Made by a program: the position numbers and the translations under genes. Shown here piece by piece: positions 44,797 to 52,909 of a DNA stretch of 64,000 nucleotides. The notes beneath the pieces were generated by a model. That model made no database searches and was not told the DNA's origin. It saw nothing but the letters and a program-made list of their open reading frames with translations. Origin of the DNA: Pseudomonadales bacterium (GTDB lineage: Bacteria; Pseudomonadota; Gammaproteobacteria; Pseudomonadales; Azotimanducaceae); assembly GCA_029251375.1 (NCBI GenBank), contig JAQXDL010000044.1, positions 62,001 through 126,000 of the forward strand. The letters are read 5' to 3'. The number at the start of each line of letters is the position of its first letter. Within the stretch, counting starts at the first letter, position 1.

Positions 44797-45966
44797 TTAA
44801 TGGTGGTCCCAGTTTGGGTCAAAAACTAACACACCATTTTCGTGAAGTGGCTGAGCGTCTTCACGCCCCAGCCAGTCTTTAAGAACCTGGCTGTTATGTT
44901 CGCCTCGGTGTGAAGCGGGTCCTTGAACACCGCTTTGTGCGTTAGAAAATCGATAGGGAGACTGTGTGATGGGACGGGTGCCACCTTGCCGATCATCTAT
45001 CTGCGTGATCGAGCCCCTAGCTTTGACGGTAATCTGTTGCTCCAATTTTGCGGGATCTCGAATCTCCCCCCAGGCGATATTCAGAGTTTTCATTGCATTG
45101 TCGAGCTTATCGCGAGTATCAAGAGTCGACAGAAAGTCTGCAACAGCAGCTCGACGTGAGGCGATTTTTTGCTCCAATGACATGCCGTCTTTAGATGGGT
45201 CAACCAAACCGAGCTTTGTTGTTAGTAACTTGAAGAAGATTCTGAAATCCGTTGACAGTAAAACCGGGCCGAAGGGCATTTCGGCGATTTCATTGCTAAG
45301 TCCGGCCGTGTCACGAGAATTTTCTAAGTCGTAGTGGATTTGATCGTCAGTCGCAATGGTAGCATCTAACATGGCAATATCGATGTGCTGTCCGAGTCCA
45401 GTTCTATCGCGCATAATGATTGCTGAAAGCAGTCCGACGAGTCCGTGTAGGGAGGCATTTGTATCCGCGATCGACAATGGCAAATCGTGATGGGGTAGGT
45501 CAGTTCTTTGTTTGGATCGATACATCAGACCAGCTTCAGCGTGAATGACGGGGGCGTAAGTTGCGCGTCTGGATTCAGGTCCGTCACTGCCAAAGCCAGA
45601 GATCGACAGCATCACTATTTTGGGATTGATCGTTTTTAACTGCTCGTAACCAATGCCGAGCCTTGGCATAACATCGGGCCGGTAATTCTCGATGACAATA
45701 TCGGCCTCTGCGACCAGTTCATTAACGAGATCGATTGCGCCGGCTGCTCTTAGGTCAATACAAATGTTGCGTTTGCCGGCATTTTGCTGTGAAAAGTAAC
45801 CTGGAATCTTCGCAATGTTCCGGCCCCAGAAACGTGTCACGTCACCCTCTGGCGGTTCTATCTTGACGACGTCGGCGCCCAGATCGCAAAGCATTCGACC
45901 GGCAAATGGACCTGCTAGAACACGAGAGAAATCTAATACTTTTAGCCCTTCGAGTGGATATGCCAT
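44797..45966 (-). CDS. CaiB/BaiF-type protein lacking the catalytic aspartate
   Basis: A 389-residue family III CoA transferase homologue. The N-terminal block DFSRVLAGPFAGRMLCDLGA (12-31) is canonical and the rest aligns well, but the position of the catalytic aspartate reads TYAPVIHAEAG, with Ala138 after Tyr137. Without the aspartate the usual anhydride mechanism would fail, so it may work as racemase-like or with another residue, or bind CoA without transfer. It begins 2 nt after the coiled-coil gene, so the two are co-translated. Confidence 0.9.
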   Translation of the reverse strand: MAYPLEGLKVLDFSRVLAGPFAGRMLCDLGADVVKIEPPEGDVTRFWGRNIAKIPGYFSQQNAGKRNICIDLRAAGAIDLVNELVAEADIVIENYRPDVMPRLGIGYEQLKTINPKIVMLSISGFGSDGPESRRATYAPVIHAEAGLMYRSKQRTDLPHHDLPLSIADTNASLHGLVGLLSAIIMRDRTGLGQHIDIAMLDATIATDDQIHYDLENSRDTAGLSNEIAEMPFGPVLLSTDFRIFFKLLTTKLGLVDPSKDGMSLEQKIASRRAAVADFLSTLDTRDKLDNAMKTLNIAWGEIRDPAKLEQQITVKARGSITQIDDRQGGTRPITQSPYRFSNAQSGVQGPASHRGEHNSQVLKDWLGREDAQPLHENGVLVFDPNWDHH

Positions 45967-45968
45967 GC

Positions 45969-46328
45969 CTATTCCTTTGCGTTAGGGTTGCTTTGTAATG
46001 GGTGTTCCTGATTTTTGAGAGGCTCCTCGAAACGTTCTTCAAAACGTTCTTCAAAACGTTCATCGAAACGTTCATCGAAATTTTTTTCGGGCTGCTGCTC
46101 AATTTGCTGTTCAAACTGTGTCGTGTGATCGTGAATATGATCGGGATCGATAAGTTCGCTGAGTCTACTTATCTCAAGGTTTTGGCTGAGGAGTTGTTCA
46201 CGTGATTCGTGCAGAAGGCGCAGTTGTTCAGATAGTATTGCGTTGTCATCGGAGATTGCCGTCAGAACTTCTATCTGGACGTCGATATCATCGATGAGCT
46301 TGTCGAGGGCGATTTCTTGGCTGATCAC
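45969..46328 (-). CDS. Coiled-coil protein with ERFE tandem repeats
   Basis: A 119-residue, mainly helical protein. Residues 5-60 form a leucine-rich coiled coil (DKLIDDIDVQIEVLTAI, LSEQLRLLHESREQLL). Then comes a glutamine-rich linker and a four-residue repeat (DERFDERFEERFEERFEE, about 84-101). At the DNA level this is a 12-bp tandem repeat (46027-46086). No signal peptide. Its stop is 2 nt before the ATG of the CaiB-like gene, and DUF1631 lies 68 nt upstream on the same strand. I do not recognise the family. Confidence 0.7.
   Translation of the reverse strand: MISQEIALDKLIDDIDVQIEVLTAISDDNAILSEQLRLLHESREQLLSQNLEISRLSELIDPDHIHDHTTQFEQQIEQQPEKNFDERFDERFEERFEERFEEPLKNQEHPLQSNPNAKE
46027..46086. 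repeat. Five 12-bp tandem repeats inside a gene
   Basis: Units TCGAAACGTTCT, TCAAAACGTTCT, TCAAAACGTTCA, TCGAAACGTTCA and a degenerate TCGAAATTTTTT stand in tandem at 46027-46086. The unit is a multiple of three, so copy changes would keep the frame and vary the charged tail of the coiled-coil protein. Confidence 0.9.
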
Positions 46329-46396
46329 GTTTTATTGTTTTGATAAATATTCTGAATAAGCCTAGCAGGCTACACTATTTGCTTTAGCAGTTCAGC

Positions 46397-48187
46397 CTAG
46401 CTTGTCGAGCCAGTTAGCTCATCGAAACTCTTATTTTTGTCTTGCCGTGTTCGGGTTACGACATTGGCAAGAACATTTTCGAATTCGGCGCCAGTATCAA
46501 TAATTTCACTCATTTCTGTCACAATCATCTGCGAAAGTTGTCCTGAAGAGTAGTCGGCGACTTTGATGCCTGCGCGATTTGCGAAAATATATTTGTCAGA
46601 ACCGGGAATGATCGCGACCAGTTTGCAGGGCGTTAAGGTGCCTTCCATGATGGGTAGGTTCATCCATGCGTCGGTGCGCAGCTTTTCGACGGCAAGGGCG
46701 GCTGCATCAACTTTTTTCTGCGCCTTGTCTCGTAAAATTTCCGCGCGCTTTTTCTTCGCCCGAGAGCGTTTTTGCAATTCCTCCAAAGCGGCCAGCATCT
46801 CGTTCTTTCGGGTTGAGAGATATTCGAGAGAGACCGACTTTTGTCGCTTCTCTTCAGTCGCCTTATTTTCATTCTGTTTTTGGGTCTGAACGCCACAGAT
46901 AATATTGGATAGTTGGCTGCTCACGACTTCTGTCATTTTGCCATTGTTTGCTAACGGTTTTATTGCCTGGGTCGACAAGAGTCCAGCAAATTGATGGTAG
47001 GACATTTGAAGGACTTTGCGTCGGTTCTGGTTAGTAAAAAGCAATTTGTCGGTTTCTTGCCAGTTTAGAATGAGGACAAGTCGGGCAACTTTCTCTTCTG
47101 GTTCATTTTTATCATCATAAAAAAAACAGCTGTTTCGGTTTAGTGCCTTTAGGTCCTGATAAAATTTAGGGTCGATGTTGTGGCCCATATCAAGGATTGT
47201 TGTGTCGACGTCGAGCAATTCAAAGTCGCAGGGTGGAGAAGGGTTGTTGCTCGCTATGCCTTCGTGTTCCCCTATGACATCCGCCAGACACTGTTCAACT
47301 TGTTCAGAGGGGATGTCGAAATTGGCAAGGAAAGATCTGATCTCGTCAGGTAGTTGTATGCTTGTTTGTGATTGCTTGACGGTGTCTTGCTGCGGCTGAA
47401 CCGACCAGATAAGTTTTTCGGTGATCGCCGATAGTTGTCGCCAATCATCGGAATCTTGACCGACGGTTTTGAATACTTGTTGAAGTAGTTCGTACCAAGA
47501 CCCTTGCAGCATAAATATGATGAACAAGGGCAGCTGCTTTCCATTCATGTGCTGGTTGACAAGTTCCGCGGCAAAGAACCGGCTTTTCTGTGACGCAAGG
47601 TTTGCTAATTCAAGTTCGCATAGCCTATCTTGCATACGTTCGTAGACACTGCTTTCTTTCTCGAAGTAAGACCGTAAGCGTCCATAAGTTTCGTCTAAGG
47701 GCTGGCGTCCGGTGATTAAGTCACCAATGTGATCCTCGATTTTGGACATGAACTGATCCCCAAGCACCCCCAAGTCTGCACTCCAGCCGACACAGTAGTT
47801 CAGTATCAACTCGATCAGTTCGTAAACGGTGTGGTTTTTTAGCAAGGATCGCGTGTCGTTCGAAATAACATTGATGGCCATCAACGGGGCTAAATCACGA
47901 ATGAAAGATTCAACTTTAAAATCAAAATCGCCGGTATCCAGAATGCCGGAGATACAATCATCAACGAAAGCCAGCGTTGCGTGATCGTGTTGGGTCAGTG
48001 AGGTGCCCGCGTGGTGTTTCTGAAGTTGTACCAGAATTGGGTCGACATGTTCTTCGGCCGTCGGGGCCGGCAGAGTCTTGAGGAGATGCGCCAGTGCTTC
48101 ACCCTCGATTATGCTCGCACCTGGTTTTGGTGGCGTGTAGTGGCCTCGGAGGGCAGCGTCAATCGAACTTAGAGAAGGGCGTGCCAT
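46397..48187 (-). CDS. DUF1631 family protein
   Basis: A 596-residue cytoplasmic protein of the DUF1631 family, found mainly in gammaproteobacteria and without a settled function. Recognisable are the mid-section VYELIELILNYCVGWSADL, the segment describing a short regulatory-looking loop (FDFKVESFIRDLAPLMAINV), a long basic coiled coil (KEEK-rich, about 455-510), and the C-terminal PilZ-like strand set LVAIIPGSDKYIFANRAGIKV. It is shorter than many homologues. First gene of a possible four-gene group running to the VOC gene. Divergent from DUF454 with a perfect palindrome between. Confidence 0.85.
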   Translation of the reverse strand: MARPSLSSIDAALRGHYTPPKPGASIIEGEALAHLLKTLPAPTAEEHVDPILVQLQKHHAGTSLTQHDHATLAFVDDCISGILDTGDFDFKVESFIRDLAPLMAINVISNDTRSLLKNHTVYELIELILNYCVGWSADLGVLGDQFMSKIEDHIGDLITGRQPLDETYGRLRSYFEKESSVYERMQDRLCELELANLASQKSRFFAAELVNQHMNGKQLPLFIIFMLQGSWYELLQQVFKTVGQDSDDWRQLSAITEKLIWSVQPQQDTVKQSQTSIQLPDEIRSFLANFDIPSEQVEQCLADVIGEHEGIASNNPSPPCDFELLDVDTTILDMGHNIDPKFYQDLKALNRNSCFFYDDKNEPEEKVARLVLILNWQETDKLLFTNQNRRKVLQMSYHQFAGLLSTQAIKPLANNGKMTEVVSSQLSNIICGVQTQKQNENKATEEKRQKSVSLEYLSTRKNEMLAALEELQKRSRAKKKRAEILRDKAQKKVDAAALAVEKLRTDAWMNLPIMEGTLTPCKLVAIIPGSDKYIFANRAGIKVADYSSGQLSQMIVTEMSEIIDTGAEFENVLANVVTRTRQDKNKSFDELTGSTS

Positions 48188-48516
48188 GTCGATTCAGGTC
48201 TCGCGCGATAAGCAGCTATTGTACATATGTTAGCTTATTTAGAAGACGAACAGCTTCACAAATTTTACAATTGATGAATATCACCAGAGTCTGGTGATAT
48301 TCATCAATTAGCGTTTCCAGCAACAGAGAGTAATAATATAAAAGCCAATTAAAACAACAACTTAATTTTTTGGCACGGAAACTGCTGTTCCTGTTCCTGT
48401 TCTTGGGACAAAAACGTATGTGCTGCTGCCAATGAGGTAATAATCAAACCTTAGCAGACCGCATTTTAGAGCTAGAAAGTGATAGTTTATCGATTCAACC
48501 TGTTCCGATTTTTAAA
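48188..48516. other. Divergent intergenic region with palindrome
   Basis: Over 300 nt between DUF1631 (minus) and DUF454 (plus). It contains the 41-bp palindrome at 48269-48309, a short CTGTTC triple repeat near 48382-48402, and otherwise AT-rich sequence. No gene or RNA was recognised. Confidence 0.7.
48269..48309. promoter_or_regulatory. Perfect 41-bp palindrome (20-bp arms, 1-nt centre)
   Basis: AATTGATGAATATCACCAGA (48269-48288) is followed by one G and by its exact reverse complement (48290-48309). It lies about 80 nt upstream of DUF1631 and 220 nt upstream of DUF454, between divergent genes, so it is not a terminator for either. It could be an operator for a dimeric regulator, a cruciform, or a very stable RNA hairpin. 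Confidence 0.8.
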
Positions 48517-48528
48517 GTGAGGTCAGTT

Positions 48529-48873
48529 GTGCAATCAAATAAATCTCTAAGCATGCATCATAAGGTAATTTATCTCGTGATCGCTGTCGTTTGCATCATG
48601 ATTGGTATTGTTGGACTCATCATTCCTATTATCCCGGGCGTGTTGTTTCTAGTGGCAGCGATATTTTTAATGGGCAAAGTCTCGACCCGAGTGAAGCAGT
48701 GGAGTGATCAACAACCCCTGATTCAAAAAATCCAAAATCGACTGCATCGCCTGCAGGGCGCCAGCGCGCTAAATCAGATGAAGGTGGTCGCGTTAATGTC
48801 ACTTGAAAGCCTGGTCAGCGGCCTTGCTGCCGTGTTCAGTCGCGTCAGAGCGCTAAAAGTTCGAGGAGGGTAG
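48529..48873 (+). CDS. DUF454-like small membrane protein
   Basis: A 114-residue protein with a double hydrophobic segment (VIYLVIAVVCIMIGIVGLIIP and PGVLFLVAAIFLMG, quoted in part, about 14-50), separated by the PIIPG turn that is the mark of the YbaN/DUF454 and related PGPGW groups. A charged helix follows (QWSDQQPLIQKIQNRLH). GTG at 48529 has GAGG 6 nt upstream; an earlier GTG is at 48517. Function of the family is unknown. Alone on its strand until the esterase gene at 49013. Confidence 0.78.
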   Translation: MQSNKSLSMHHKVIYLVIAVVCIMIGIVGLIIPIIPGVLFLVAAIFLMGKVSTRVKQWSDQQPLIQKIQNRLHRLQGASALNQMKVVALMSLESLVSGLAAVFSRVRALKVRGG

Positions 48874-49012
48874 GCGCCGCCTTACTTCGAAGGTCATCAT
48901 TTTTGTCCCAAGGTCTGCGACACATTTGTAATCAATAGTGGCGATGCGCAAGGTCAAGTGACTCAGATCTTGGCAGCGGATATAGTGAGCTGCAGATTTG
49001 AGGACAATGTAG

Positions 49013-50041
49013 ATGCCAGTTCATAATTTCGAAAAATTGCAGGGTCGAATCGATCAATTCACGATCGATTCCGACGCTATTGCTAACAATATACTTGGTG
49101 ACCCGACACAACGAGAAGTGCTGGTCTATTTACCCCAAGGGTATGACGAGGAACCTACTAAGTATCCTGTCATGGTTGATATTGCTGGCTTTACGGGCAG
49201 CGGCCATGCGCATGTGGGCTGGAAAGCCTTCGGTGAAAGTGTGCCGCAAAGGGTCGAGCGGTTGATCGCTTCAGGCGATATGGGAAAAACCATTGTTGTC
49301 TTTCCTGATTGCTTCACCTCTATGGGTGGCAATCAATATATTAATTCTTCCGCACTGGGTAACTGGGCTGATTTTCTCATCCATGAAATGTTACCCGAGG
49401 TCGATAAGCGTTATCGAACATTGGCGGGACCTGCTCATCGCGGTTTGTTTGGCAAGTCCAGTGGAGGCTACGGAGCAATCTATCATGGCATGGAGTACGC
49501 CGACCATTGGGGTGCTATTGCTTGTCATTCCGGTGATATGTTTTTTGATCTTGCTTATCGTTCAGATTTCCCGGCGACTTTGATGCACTTGGCCGGATAC
49601 GACAGCGTTGAGGCCTTTATGAAGCGGCTTAGCAAAGGCAAAAAGATATCCGGCGATGCGATGCATACGTTGATGATTTTAGCGATGGCTGCAACTTACG
49701 ACCCAGACCCAACACAGCCCTTTGGTGTGCGTTTACCGGTCGACCTTAACACCTGCGAGTTAGATGTGACCGCGTGGCAGAGGTGGTTGAAGAGCGATCC
49801 AGTGGAGATGATAGGCAGGGCAGATGTTCAAGCCAACTTGAACAAGTTAAGAGGTATTTATATAGATTGTGGCAGTAGGGACCAGTACGCCCTCGTGTTT
49901 GGCGCCCGAAAGCTGCGATCGATGCTGGATGATTTAGGTATCACGCACGTTTTTGAGGAGTTTCCTGATAATCACAGCAGTGTCGATTACAGGATGGATA
50001 TCTCTCTACCGTTCTTATACCGAAGTCTGATGGGAGACTAG
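49013..50041 (+). CDS. Alpha/beta hydrolase, esterase D-like
   Basis: A 342-residue hydrolase of the putative-esterase group. The nucleophile elbow is GKSSGGYG (about 147-154, Ser in KSSGG), the strand before it is RGLFG, and the histidine is probably in FPDNHSS near the end. VYLPQGYDE and VVFPDCFT mark the first strands. The family includes S-formylglutathione hydrolase and feruloyl/enterobactin-type esterases. No signal peptide. A 26-bp palindrome covers its stop codon. Confidence 0.9.
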   Translation: MPVHNFEKLQGRIDQFTIDSDAIANNILGDPTQREVLVYLPQGYDEEPTKYPVMVDIAGFTGSGHAHVGWKAFGESVPQRVERLIASGDMGKTIVVFPDCFTSMGGNQYINSSALGNWADFLIHEMLPEVDKRYRTLAGPAHRGLFGKSSGGYGAIYHGMEYADHWGAIACHSGDMFFDLAYRSDFPATLMHLAGYDSVEAFMKRLSKGKKISGDAMHTLMILAMAATYDPDPTQPFGVRLPVDLNTCELDVTAWQRWLKSDPVEMIGRADVQANLNKLRGIYIDCGSRDQYALVFGARKLRSMLDDLGITHVFEEFPDNHSSVDYRMDISLPFLYRSLMGD

Positions 50042-50052
50042 TCTCCCATCAG
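50027..50052. terminator. 26-bp perfect palindrome over the esterase stop codon
   Basis: CTGATGGGAGACT is followed directly by AGTCTCCCATCAG; the TAG stop (50039-50041) lies at the centre. The convergent monooxygenase gene ends 15 nt later. No T-tract on either side. Confidence 0.55.
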
Positions 50053-50066
50053 CGTCATTCAATCAA

Positions 50067-50360
50067 TCAGGACGGTGTGTCCATGATTTCAATTTCGGGT
50101 CTTCCTGCCATGCAGCCACCCATTTTTGCGCCAATAGTTTTGAAGTAATCGGTTTTTCCATGCGCATCAAGTGCAGCCTGGTCAACATACTGTTCTAGCA
50201 CGACGTAGCTGTTTTCATCAGCTCTGGATTTATGCAGAGAGTAAAAGTTACAACCAGGTTCATTTGCTTGTACAGCCGCTTCTAGTTCAGCAAATATTGC
50301 TTCAAATTCTGCGCCCTTTCCGGGTTGAATTGGTAGTTTTGCAACGACGCCAATAGCCAT
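50067..50360 (-). CDS. Antibiotic biosynthesis monooxygenase (ABM) domain protein
   Basis: A 97-residue dimeric ferredoxin-like alpha+beta barrel protein. Typical blocks are AKLPIQPGKGAEFEAIFAEL at the start, NEPGCNFYSLHKS in the middle and YVDQAALDAHGKTDYF. Members oxidise quinols without metal or cofactor, degrade haem, or act as small auxiliary proteins. ATG at 50360 with GAGGAAA upstream. Single gene. Confidence 0.92.
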   Translation of the reverse strand: MAIGVVAKLPIQPGKGAEFEAIFAELEAAVQANEPGCNFYSLHKSRADENSYVVLEQYVDQAALDAHGKTDYFKTIGAKMGGCMAGRPEIEIMDTPS

Positions 50361-50591
50361 GTTGGTTTCCTCTGTAATAACATTGAATGAGCAGTGATTG
50401 TCCCGATCGTTGTTTTCGCAGTCAACCTTAAACTACATGAGACTAATTGATGTATTCTTGCATATTCAGGAGCACAATCAGGAACGTTGGTTGTGCTTTG
50501 AAAACTTATCCTCGCTTTATGATTAATAGGCTATCATTCAGCCAGTCCTACTTGTTGCGATAACGTTAGTTTGAGTCTTAGAGGAATAATT

Positions 50592-50996
50592 TTGTCGCTA
50601 GAAATAGAATTCTTAGAGCAAAAAGCGCTGTTGATCATGCGTGTGGTCGGTGATGCTTCTGATCCGATCATCATTCAAAACGTTGCCAACGACTATGGAC
50701 TTGCTTTACAAGATCCGCGCTTTAAACAAAGTATGAATGTTGTTTGGGACATCGGTAACGTCAACCTTGTGGCCGTTTCGGTGTCGCTGATTCGGCAATT
50801 GTCGGTATTACTGAGAGGTTTTTCTCAACAAAGGGGGGCCGACTACCGTGCGGCGCTGGTGACTCACCGGGGCGCAGATTTTCAATTATTGCGTATCTAC
50901 ACCTCAATTCTTAAACTTATCGGCCAACTGCAGATTAAAGTTTTCAGAAACATGGAAGAAGCAGTCGAGTGGGCGCAGCAGGCACCTTCGCGGTAA
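50592..50996 (+). CDS. STAS/SpoIIAA-like protein
   Basis: A 134-residue soluble protein with alternating strands and helices (IEFLEQKALLIMRVVGDA, NVVWDIGNVNLVAVS, DYRAALVTHRGADFQLLRIY, KVFRNMEEAVEWAQQ). The pattern and the terminal EEAVEWAQ fit the SpoIIAA-like/STAS group found in many proteobacteria. TTG at 50592 has GAGG 7 nt upstream; an earlier TTG is at 50571. Role unknown. It precedes the epoxide-hydrolase-like gene by 45 nt. Confidence 0.78.
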   Translation: MSLEIEFLEQKALLIMRVVGDASDPIIIQNVANDYGLALQDPRFKQSMNVVWDIGNVNLVAVSVSLIRQLSVLLRGFSQQRGADYRAALVTHRGADFQLLRIYTSILKLIGQLQIKVFRNMEEAVEWAQQAPSR

Positions 50997-51041
50997 CCGC
51001 GCAGATGCCGTTGTCTTAAACTTCTCAGCAAGTAGTAAATC

Positions 51042-51983
51042 ATGATTTTCCCCAAGCCAAGAAAAATTAAAACCAATGGTATCGAGTTAGACGTGCACGA
51101 AGCTGGTGTTGGTGGTATTCCGCTTGTGCTTTCCCATGGTTGGCCAGAGCTTGCATATAGCTGGCGTTTCCAGATCCCTGTGCTCGTTGAACAGGGCTTT
51201 CATGTCATTGCGCCTGATCAACGTGGCTACGGCTACTCGGACCAACCGAAGCATGTCGAGGATTATGACATTCATCAGCTTTGTGCCGATCATATTGGTC
51301 TATTGGATGCGCTGGGTATCGAGAAGGCTATTTATGTCGGGCATGATTGGGGTGCGATAATTGTTTGGCAGCATGCATTACTGCACCCGGATAGGGTTAT
51401 GGGTGTTGCCAATATGTCCGTGCCGTTCTTCGTGCGTGATCAATCCGAACCCATCGCTTTTTGGGAAGAAATGCTCGGCCCAGAATATTATATTGTGCAT
51501 TTCAATCGGCAGCCGAAAGTTGCCGCTAAAGCATTTGAAGCCAATCCAGATCAATTCCTACGCAATATGTTCAGAACCAAACAGTGGTTAGACGACCCCC
51601 TGCCGCAACCGGACGGTCATTCGATTATCAAAATGGCGGATGTTTCTCTCCAGTCGGGTGAGTTGATGATGAGTGAGGAGGATTTCGCTGTGTTTGTGGC
51701 GGGTTTTCAACACAGTGGGTTCGTCGCACCTTGTAACTGGTACCGTAACTTCACACGAAATTGGCAAACGACCGCTGACGTTGAGCAGAAGGTTACTCAG
51801 CCCGCACTGATGATCTACGGCGAACACGATATGGTGCCGCAAGCCGATATGACCGCATACGTCGCCGATCTGGAAACACACACTTTAGATTGTGGCCACT
51901 GGATTCAGCAGGAGAAGCCTGATGAAACGAACGAAATTCTAGTGGAATGGCTTAATCGTAAAATGAAACCTTTATTCAATTAG
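51042..51983 (+). CDS. Epoxide hydrolase-like alpha/beta hydrolase
   Basis: A 313-residue hydrolase with the epoxide hydrolase/haloalkane dehalogenase layout: oxyanion motif HGWPE (32-36), aspartate nucleophile Asp102 in GHDWGA, cap-domain tyrosine region NWYRN, acid in GEHDMV and histidine in CGHWIQQEKP. HGWPE and NWYRN favour a true epoxide hydrolase over a dehalogenase. ATG with AGCAAG upstream. Its last 12 nt overlap the opposite DUF3820 gene. It may open epoxides made by the oxygenases in the region. Confidence 0.92.
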   Translation: MIFPKPRKIKTNGIELDVHEAGVGGIPLVLSHGWPELAYSWRFQIPVLVEQGFHVIAPDQRGYGYSDQPKHVEDYDIHQLCADHIGLLDALGIEKAIYVGHDWGAIIVWQHALLHPDRVMGVANMSVPFFVRDQSEPIAFWEEMLGPEYYIVHFNRQPKVAAKAFEANPDQFLRNMFRTKQWLDDPLPQPDGHSIIKMADVSLQSGELMMSEEDFAVFVAGFQHSGFVAPCNWYRNFTRNWQTTADVEQKVTQPALMIYGEHDMVPQADMTAYVADLETHTLDCGHWIQQEKPDETNEILVEWLNRKMKPLFN

Positions 51984-52241
51984 CCTATTTGTAAATTTGG
52001 GCGATTGTCGGCTTTGTTGAGTCGTTGTGTTTTTTTTCAAAGGCTCGATGAGCGATTCAAGTCCGTTAATTTTAATTTCAAGGGTGATTTGCATTAATTC
52101 ACCGAGCTTTCCAGCGGGAAAGCCACGATCGACAAACCATAAAAGATACTCTTCTGGCAGATCAATCAGGGTTCGGCCCTTGTATCGACCAAAGGGTATG
52201 GTTTGATTTGCGAGTATTACAAGGTCTTCTTTTTCGAACAT
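51972..52241 (-). CDS. DUF3820 family protein
   Basis: An 89-residue protein with the family block IPFGRYKGRTLIDLPEEYLL (about 15-34) and FVDRGFPAGKLGELM, typical of the small DUF3820/YqfB-like gammaproteobacterial proteins linked with exonuclease-like folds. The frame is open to 52280, but ATG 52241 fits the family start (MFEKEDLV). Divergent from the EfpL gene with a shared promoter gap of about 60 nt, and overlapping the hydrolase at its 3' end. Confidence 0.9.
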   Translation of the reverse strand: MFEKEDLVILANQTIPFGRYKGRTLIDLPEEYLLWFVDRGFPAGKLGELMQITLEIKINGLESLIEPLKKNTTTQQSRQSPKFTNRLIE

Positions 52242-52299
52242 CTTTTTATTACCAGGACCGTCACAGTACAATAGAGCCATTTAGTGTAGCGAGAGAGTC

Positions 52300-52866
52300 A
52301 TGCCCAAAGCCAGTGAATTAAAAAGAGGCGACGTTGTTGAAATTGACGGCGCGCCGCATGTAGTTAAAAGCTTCGAAACAAAGAACCCCTCATCACGAGG
52401 CGCCTCAACTCTTTACAAGGTGCGCTTCAATAACTTGCTAACCGGTCAGAAGAGAGATGAGTCTCTAAAAGGTGGGGACATGTTTGTCGAAGCCGACTTC
52501 CAGCGAGTGCAAGTTCTGTTCTCTTATATTGATGGAGATCAGTATGTATTCATGAACACGGAAGATTATTCGCAATATATGCTGGGACAAAGTGCTTTGG
52601 AAGGGCAGCTGGAATTTTTGTCAGACGGCTTGGAAGGCATTACAGCCTTACTCGTTGAAGATGCCATCGTTGCTATTGATCTACCTCAATCGGTAGTGAT
52701 GGAAATTGTTGAAACTGCGCCAGCAATTAAAGGGGCATCCGCAAGTGCTCGAACGAAGCCGGCTACGATGGCTTCTGGTTTGGTTGTCCAGGTACCGGAA
52801 TACATCGAGCAAGGTGACTCGATCAAGATCAATACGCAGGAATCAAAGTACATGACGAGAGCCTAG
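52300..52866 (+). CDS. efpL: EF-P-like protein EfpL (YeiP)
   Basis: A 188-residue three-domain elongation factor P paralogue. The tip of the first domain reads NPSSRGASTLYK with Arg33 and no lysine, which is the EfpL/YeiP pattern and not the modified lysine of EF-P. The end (SIKINTQESKYMTR) is the third OB domain. EfpL relieves ribosome stalling at proline and other motifs without beta-lysylation, as known in Escherichia coli. No EpmA/EpmB genes are near. Family member with high certainty. Confidence 0.94.
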   Translation: MPKASELKRGDVVEIDGAPHVVKSFETKNPSSRGASTLYKVRFNNLLTGQKRDESLKGGDMFVEADFQRVQVLFSYIDGDQYVFMNTEDYSQYMLGQSALEGQLEFLSDGLEGITALLVEDAIVAIDLPQSVVMEIVETAPAIKGASASARTKPATMASGLVVQVPEYIEQGDSIKINTQESKYMTRA

Positions 52867-52890
52867 AGGCCTGGATTCCAGGCCCGGCTC
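52859..52890. terminator. Inverted repeat over the efpL stop
   Basis: GAGCC ... GGCTC outer arms (52859-52863, 52886-52890) enclose GGCCTGGA/TCCAGGCC (52868-52884). The efpL TAG is inside. The convergent cyclase gene ends 20 nt later. No T-tract. Confidence 0.5.
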
Positions 52891-52909
52891 TGCCAGTAAG
52901 TAATGTAGA

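Noticed and set aside
48382-48402. CTGTTC-type short repeat in the DUF1631-DUF454 gap
   Set aside because: Only three units with mismatch; too short to interpret.
48464-48478. Fifteen bases identical to the engineered single-guide RNA scaffold (TTTTAGAGCTAGAAA)
   Set aside because: The identity stops on both sides, no repeats, spacers or cas genes are near, and the GAAA tetraloop in that scaffold is artificial, so this is chance.
52300-52866. Calling this gene canonical elongation factor P (efp)
   Set aside because: The first-domain loop has Arg33 and the SSRGASTLYK pattern of EfpL/YeiP and no modifiable lysine at the tip.
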